64,000 nt of DNA, taken from Chrysemys picta bellii (lineage: Eukaryota > Chordata > Testudines > Emydidae). A program made the translations under genes and the position numbers. The notes below the pieces were generated by a model. That model saw nothing but the letters and a program-made list of their open reading frames with translations, was not told the DNA's origin and did not search any database. Location: contig NC_088809.1 in assembly GCF_011386835.1 (NCBI RefSeq), positions 3,853,001 through 3,917,000 on the forward strand, read 5' to 3'. Below are positions 57,951 through 64,000 of this stretch, piece after piece; position 1 is the stretch's first letter, and each line of letters begins with the position of its first letter.

Positions 57951-60900
57951 TGTTTTGATGGCATTTTGATTTTTCCTACATATCTTTTATGCATGGGTCT
58001 CCTCTTTGCTTTTATGAACAAAAGGAATCCTGAAATACCTCTTTGGCTGGTTAGTTATGGTGGGCCAGACTTAGTGTCCTTAATGGAAATGTCCATATAT
58101 TGGCTAGTTTAATATTTTTCCTGATGGAAATGATGCATAGAAGCTTAGCAAAATGAAGTTTTTAAATATGATAAACTTGGTCTTTTTTCAAAGAAAATTA
58201 AGCATCAATTTAGAAAAGCATAGAATAAGTACCTGTGATGCTCCCAAGGGGATCACTGGTTTGGAAAACAAGCTTTTGGAAGAGTAGAAAGACTTAAGTT
58301 GTAACTCAGTTACCGTGTGTGCGCACAGTGAGATTTTGTGGGAGAACGGACACCCGTGGGGCTGCCCCAGAATAGCACTCAGCATCACACTAACCATGCA
58401 ATGATACAGGGTGGGGAGCCAACAATTGTTGCAATGTCCTGGATACAATATGAAAATTGAGCACAGCTCCTAACAATTCAGGCTTATGAAGTCTCTCTCT
58501 CCTCTTACCTTCTGTAACGCAGTGCCTCTGACTGAAGCAAAAAGGCTTCTGTAGAACCATGACAGCTATACTCAAACACTGACAAATCCGTACTACATGC
58601 ATATGCATCAACTTGGAAAACTCAGGCGATTGATCTTTTGTGCTATTGTGATAAGAGATTTGTCTGCAAGTCTGTGATCACCTTAGGCCCATGTCTGTTG
58701 TGATTTTGCATATGCATGACTTCACAGATTCTCAGTTACAGCTTTACTGTTATTGTGGTAAAGCATCTTTGATGTATCTTACATTCTACGGATACGTTTC
58801 AGTGGAAGTCCCTGATGACGTGTGACATTTGTAGTTACACTGAGGTTGCAGAAGCTATGTACTGTTACAGCAAGTGAATGGAACATGCCAAAGAATATTC
58901 ACTTGGGACACCGCAGTAAGTTACTGAAAACTCAGCTATCTATGCTGTTTACTAGATATCAGTATACAGTTACTCTGCTTAAGTTCTGAGATGGTAGAAA
59001 ACTAGCAGTGAGGAGCCTTGTGTTTTTATCATTGGAGTTATTTGTTTCAACAAGTTTTCCTTCCAGCCCAGCTTCTGAGGGGTTCTGCACTTAAATCATA
59101 GCAACTTGGCACAAGCACAGGATTCTGATTCCACTGCAGGATCATGGAAGTTGACAGGGAAGGAGAAAACGCTTCCTTAAAGTCATGGTGGGGCATTGGA
59201 AGACAGACGCAATAACACCGTATTGTGTGTCTGGCTGCATCAGAATTTAATCTTTTCCTGCTGGGAAAGCCAAGGCTTATCACTGAATCCAAACTGCTCT
59301 CTACCAACATTAGCCATTTATCCGGCTTCAGAGGAAATGTAAAATCACCAGGTTCAGCTAAATACTTCAAGGAAGACTAGCGTGGAAGCAAAGGCCCCAA
59401 CCTACACATGGAAATGGCATCGAGTCTTATCTACCAGCCTTCAGGAGCAAAGCTAAAGCTCTGAGGGCTGTTAACCCTTAGCACTGGACTATGTCTAGAC
59501 TGTCTGTCAAATTAATGCTTATAGGTAATATGACTATTCCTGTCTAAGCTACTTAGCTCCAGCAGTTGGCAAACATTAAGTACTGTTCAGGAATTAGGCT
59601 GTTCTCAGCTAGTAAGGAAGCAATAGTGGGTGTTGCCTCGTTCAGGGTATTACATACATTAATCCTTTCTTTTCTCTCCATAAAGCACTCAGAACTTTTG
59701 TTACCCACGGGCTTCTAAGGTTGCAATATGAGCCTCTGTTCCTGTGGGTGTATTCCAGTTGGGCTGTGCTGGAAGGGAAAGTTATCGGCACCCAGCCCAT
59801 TTCATTCTTTATGGTGAATGTCAATGAACTGCAGGTCCATTAAATCTCCCTACCGATCAGTTTGGCTGCTCATTTAATCAGGGTCTGTAATGAAGATAAG
59901 ATACGAGGAGATGCTCTAGAAAATATGATATTGGACCTTTGTCTTTGTTACACAATTTTAGAAAATGCCCACCTCTAAACTATGATGAAACAACTTAAAC
60001 TGAGTAATTTTTCTTCCTGGGTGCTGGCTTCTGTAGCCTCTTAGTCTGATTAATGCTCCCCAAAATCTTCTTTTGTTTGCATCGCAAGTCAATATCTATT
60101 TTTTTGTGGGTTTTTTCAGCCATCAAACTGTTACATCATGGAGAGTAGCAAGGTTGTTGCAGTTCCCCCTCCAGTCTTCTAACTGTGTACTCCTCCACCA
60201 CGTGTTTGATGTGGGAGACGGCTACTGCCTTCTTGTGGCATAACGCAAAACCAAAGTAGACAAAATGCAGAACGCAGGCTCATGTCCTAAACTCCTGAAA
60301 TGTTGCCTCCCTCTGCACCTGGATTTTAGGGGTGACAATGAGGCCCTTTTTCTCTATGGGGTTTCATGGCAAAGCTCATTCTATTCCTCTTCTGTTCTCT
60401 TTCCTGGTGTGTGGGCCTCTACCTAACTAGCCTGCATTCATTCATAGCAAGCATGCCTGTGGTAGAGAGGCATCTTTGAAAGCACCACCTTTCTGCTGTA
60501 AAGTGCTCCTAGGTTTTTAAATTTAACCCTGGAACGGGCACTATAGATGCCAGAGCCCTGACTGTTTCTTGCTGTAGAAATGTGCTTCAGCACCTGTGCT
60601 GCGCAGAAATGCTTATCAATGTGGAGTAATTATAAAGAGCTGCAGTGTCTGAGAACTGTGAACTCCTCCCTGTTATAACGGGGTGCTGGTTCTCAAATGG
60701 AACAATGCTAGTTTAGCTGTCTATTTCTCTGTCCATTTTAGCACCAGCAGCAGTTAAGGTACTTACCCCACAATCTCAAACTGCCTCCCGGGCTGCTGGA
60801 AGCCCCAGGTTCCCCTTCCCCCACTGTTATGTATGCACAAATCTGCCTATTGAAAACTGGTACTGTGGGCATGATACGGAATTAATGGGATGTTTAGATT

Positions 60901-61329
60901 AGAATAAATAAGGGCAGGGCTCTGGCTCGGCTTGCACTGTTCGTTGTTATATTTAATTCTCTTTAGAACCTCAATTAAAAAAAATTAAATGAAGCTGCCA
61001 CAGAACTTGTAGCCCGCACTGAAGAATGCTGCAGTAGCCAGGGACTTTGCTCCAGTGTGTCTGGGTGGGGAGACACTCCAGGAGGACGCTTCTTCAGATC
61101 CTATCATATAAGCAGAGAGTTGCAAAGTTAGCTATGCAGAGACAGCAGCAGTCTGGATGGTGCAAGGCTGGAGCCGATGACCTCTTTCCAGCCTGGAATG
61201 CTGTTTCCTTTTTCCACAAATGCTGATGCTTTTGCTCACAAGCCTAATTGTTGGGGATAAACAGCCTAAAATCAAGCTCTACATCAAGGCATTATTGAAC
61301 CCATGTTCTCAAGAGGATGCATAGGAGAA
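57951..61329. other. Intergenic downstream of AKAP10; nothing recognised
   Basis: No exon recognised on either strand. In human, ULK2 lies downstream in the same orientation (from memory), so its promoter may be beyond the window end. Confidence 0.35.
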
Positions 61330-61560
61330 GGGTGGCCTACTGGTTAGGGCACTAGACTGGACTGTGGGAGATCTGGCGTCAGTTCCTGCTCTGCCACAGA
61401 CATCTTGTTTGACCTTGGGGAAGTCACTTATTCCCATTATATAGACTGGACCTGGGAGACTAATAGTATTTCCCTACCTCACAGGGTGGGATGAGGATAG
61501 GTACAGTAAAAATTGAGGTGCTCCAATACTGTAATAGTAGGGGCCATTTAAGTATCTAGA
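61330..61560 (+). mobile_element. MIR-type tRNA-derived SINE, plus orientation
   Basis: A tRNA-like head (TGGTTAGGGCACTAGACTGG), then CCTGCTCTGCCACAGACATC and TTTGACCTTGGGGAAGTCAC, follow the MIR order. The 3' part includes TTTCCCTACCTCACAGGGTG. Confidence 0.85.
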
Positions 61561-61854
61561 TAGCTATCACCAAACAGTTTTACACACCTGGCAACTTCTT
61601 GCAAGCAGGTGCCCTCACAATACGAAATCCTATTGTTTCTCTATGTAGAAGAATCAAAAAGGGACCATGACGCACCAGAAAGTGGTGCATCATAAAACAC
61701 GTGGGCTAATTTGAAGATGTCGGGAAAGAGGGATGGGAATCCAAGCAAGTCCTACCCTGGTTTGTAACTTTTCTGAGGAATATGTAAGTAAAGGATCCCA
61801 CTTGCTGGACATTTGAGTACAGTACAAAGCCTCTTGAGAATGAGAAATCTAGGA

Positions 61855-62120
61855 CAGGGGTTCTCAGTCTGTGATCCCTGGAGAAATTGCTGGGGATCGA
61901 TGGAGAGCTGGCTGGTCCCGGAGTGCTGCTTCCTCCTTATTTCCAGCTGCTCTGTTCCATTGAAAGGGACAAAAACTATGTGAAACTGCTTTTCCATGGG
62001 AACACCAGCTCTTGTTGCCACAGAGATGTTGTGGCATCATGAATGGGAGAGGATCGTCCAGGAGACAGTCTCGCTAGTAAGGAGTTGTAGCGTGTGCTGT
62101 GAAAAAGGCTGAGAATTCTG
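61855..62120 (+). mobile_element. hAT-type MITE downstream of AKAP10
   Basis: Ends CAGGGGTTCTCAGT and GCTGAGAATTCTG are imperfect inverted repeats. The candidate target duplication ATCTAGGA/ATCTGGTG matches 6 of 8. Older or more decayed than the other hAT copies here. Confidence 0.65.
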
Positions 62121-62789
62121 ATCTGGTGCATTCTGGGGGTAGATGTGGTGCCTAAATCACAGGAATTAGCACCCTTGGGTAGATAGAGAGTAGAACGTGT
62201 TCATGCATTTGGCTTTTGCCTCTGGAGACTTAAGTTCTGTCTCTTCAGAAGTGAAAATAAGTCAGGTGGTCTCCTGGTCTCTCTGCTTTGCAAAACTTGG
62301 GAACGATTCAGCAGGATGGTAGTCTCTTCTGCCAGGAAGGAGCCAGGGCTGAAAATAACAAGGGGGTGAGGGGTTGCGGGACTTGTATAGTGGGGAGTGT
62401 GGGATTGGAATAGCAGGGTGCACAGATCAGGCTTGGGGGGCATTGGTGAGATGTGTAGGGGAAACCCTCCCAGCACCCTCATATTATGCCAGTGAAGGGA
62501 CCGGCGGAAGTCCTACAATTCTGAAATGGGGGGGGGTGACTAAGTGTGAAATCTTGAGAGTGGATACCATTTTCAAACTTGCCTGTGATTTAGGCACTTA
62601 GGAGCCTAAATCCCATTGACTTAAAGTGCTACATCACATTTGAAAATGAGCCACAGGTTCCTAAGTCACTTAGGTGCTTTTGAAAACATTACCAGTAGCT
62701 TAGTGACAAAATCAATGACAAAAAAGGCCAGGGATGAGGATGGAAGTAGCGGTGGGAAGGCCTGACAATAATTTGATTTTTCTGACTTT

Positions 62790-62905
62790 GACAAAGGATC
62801 TGATCTTTGTTGTGGGCAGGGAGGGAATGATATTGATCTCCTTTGTGAAGTGCTTTGAGATCAACATGAAAAATGCTACCTAAGCACTAGGTATTATTAA
62901 TTTAT
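62790..62905 (+). mobile_element. SINE tail fragment
   Basis: CTCCTTTGTGAAGTGCTTTG followed by GCACTAGGTATTATTAATTT is the tail typical of amniote MIR-related SINEs. Confidence 0.6.
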
Positions 62906-64000
62906 CAAAGCGGACTCTGCTTCCTCCCAAACGATTTGGATGGTTCCTCTCTTTTTTTAATCTGTCAAAATGATCTGGAACTAGAATATCAGACTGTACC
63001 AATATTTTCTGCAACTTTCTGCTGAGTCTTTGCTGAAGAGTAACAAGTGATTACAATCAGTATAGCGCTTAATGGTATGTACCGTCTAAGGCCCTGATCC
63101 TGTAACGAGCGCCATGGGAATGGACTCGTGAGGGACCACATGGGCGCAGTTTCTGCCTGCATAGAGCTTGTTGCAGAATGAGGGATGTTGTGGGATCACG
63201 ACTGCAGGTCTTTCTAAAAGATGCTTTAGCTCTCTCAGAAGTTACGGACTTGATGCAGAAATTCCTGGGCAGGCTCTCGGGCCTGCGTTCTGCAGGAGGT
63301 CAGACTACATGACCACAATAAATCTCTGAGTTGAGACCTAAAGACTCCTGCTCTTTTAGAGGGATGCTGCCAAATTGAACTAGGCCCCAGAATAGGTTTG
63401 GTAAAAGCCACGTCTAAGATCTACAAACCCTAGGAGACAAAGTCTGAGAGAGGTTTCCATAAAATTACCAAAAGAAATAGGTTTCTGTCTGTATGTTTAC
63501 AGTGACCTAGTCTTTGGCAAGGTTTGTAACCCAAACATTGCAGAGGGTCTAAACCACGACCGCCTGAGAACGAAATGAAACTGAGTCACCTCTTTTCCCT
63601 GTCCAGCTAAGAGATGCAAAAAGCAAACAAGCAGAGTCGCTGTAGAAACATACATTGCATTTTTACCACAATGCATGTGAATAAGCTCCGGTGATCTTGG
63701 TAACATAGGTGAGGCCATTTGTGGAGTGGTTTAATGCCTGTTAACATGACTGGATCCTTTTAAACACGCTAGGTACTATTCATGAAACTGAAAAACATTT
63801 GATACTTCCCCACTGCCAGAACCTGGATAGACCCTTGTGCCCTCATTTGGTGTGTCTTTCTTTTACAGTCTGGAGTGAAATAACTAAAATACTCCCATTC
63901 TCTTCTCTATTCCCTCTTTCCATGACAGCTTGCCCCCAGATGCTGGGTTTTTAAGGCTGGTTATTTTCTCTCTCCCTCACACTTTCGTGCAGAAATCTGC
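62906..64000. other. Intergenic; nothing recognised
   Basis: No repeats with clear ends and no exon-like frame. 62590-62700, just before, resembles the dispersed CCTAAGTCACTTAGG palindromic repeat. Confidence 0.35.

Noticed and set aside
57951..64000. Expected 5' exon of ULK2 downstream
   Set aside because: Looked for a kinase N-terminal exon and CpG island and saw neither; it may lie beyond the window.

Overview
This is a vertebrate nuclear genome window, most likely from a turtle or a close non-avian archosauromorph. The evidence is one well-conserved spliced vertebrate gene (AKAP10) with GT-AG introns, plus a repeat mix of Penelope-like elements, a DIRS-like remnant, a CR1 tail, MIR-type SINEs and many small hAT-type elements. 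The lineage call is inference from that repeat mix. No bacterial, organellar or viral gene organisation is visible.

Layout. Positions 1-9389 are non-coding and repeat-bearing, ending in a 55-bp minisatellite at about 8588-9225. On the minus strand, 9390-9623 is the first coding exon of an LHFPL-family tetraspan gene, with a CpG-rich promoter region to its right (about 9740-10560). Its later exons were not found. From 10560 to 22040 there are only repeats: a hAT MITE, a dated 5'-truncated Penelope-like insertion with part of a GIY-YIG domain and a hammerhead-like motif, and a 21-bp minisatellite split by two neighbouring hAT insertions. One of these carries an enormous GC-rich minisatellite. 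Positions 22040-22700 form the AKAP10 promoter: a 49-bp tandem repeat carrying YY1-like sites, a CpG island, and an upstream ORF starting inside a YY1-like site.

AKAP10 occupies 22647-56460 (+) in 15 coding exons. The exon lengths sum to 1926 nt, exactly 641 codons plus stop, with every splice phase matching. Its 3' UTR runs to about 57950. Introns hold MITEs, SINEs, a CR1 tail, a snap-back Penelope insertion, a Tigger/mariner-like MITE and, in intron 13, a DIRS-like retroelement. From 57950 to 64000 there are SINEs and one more hAT MITE but no recognisable exon.

Functionally, AKAP10 (D-AKAP2) is a dual-specificity PKA anchor with two RGS domains, an amphipathic PKA-binding helix and a C-terminal PDZ ligand. 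Two points stand out in this copy: valine is native at the site of the human I646V polymorphism, and the final PDZ-ligand leucine has its own exon.
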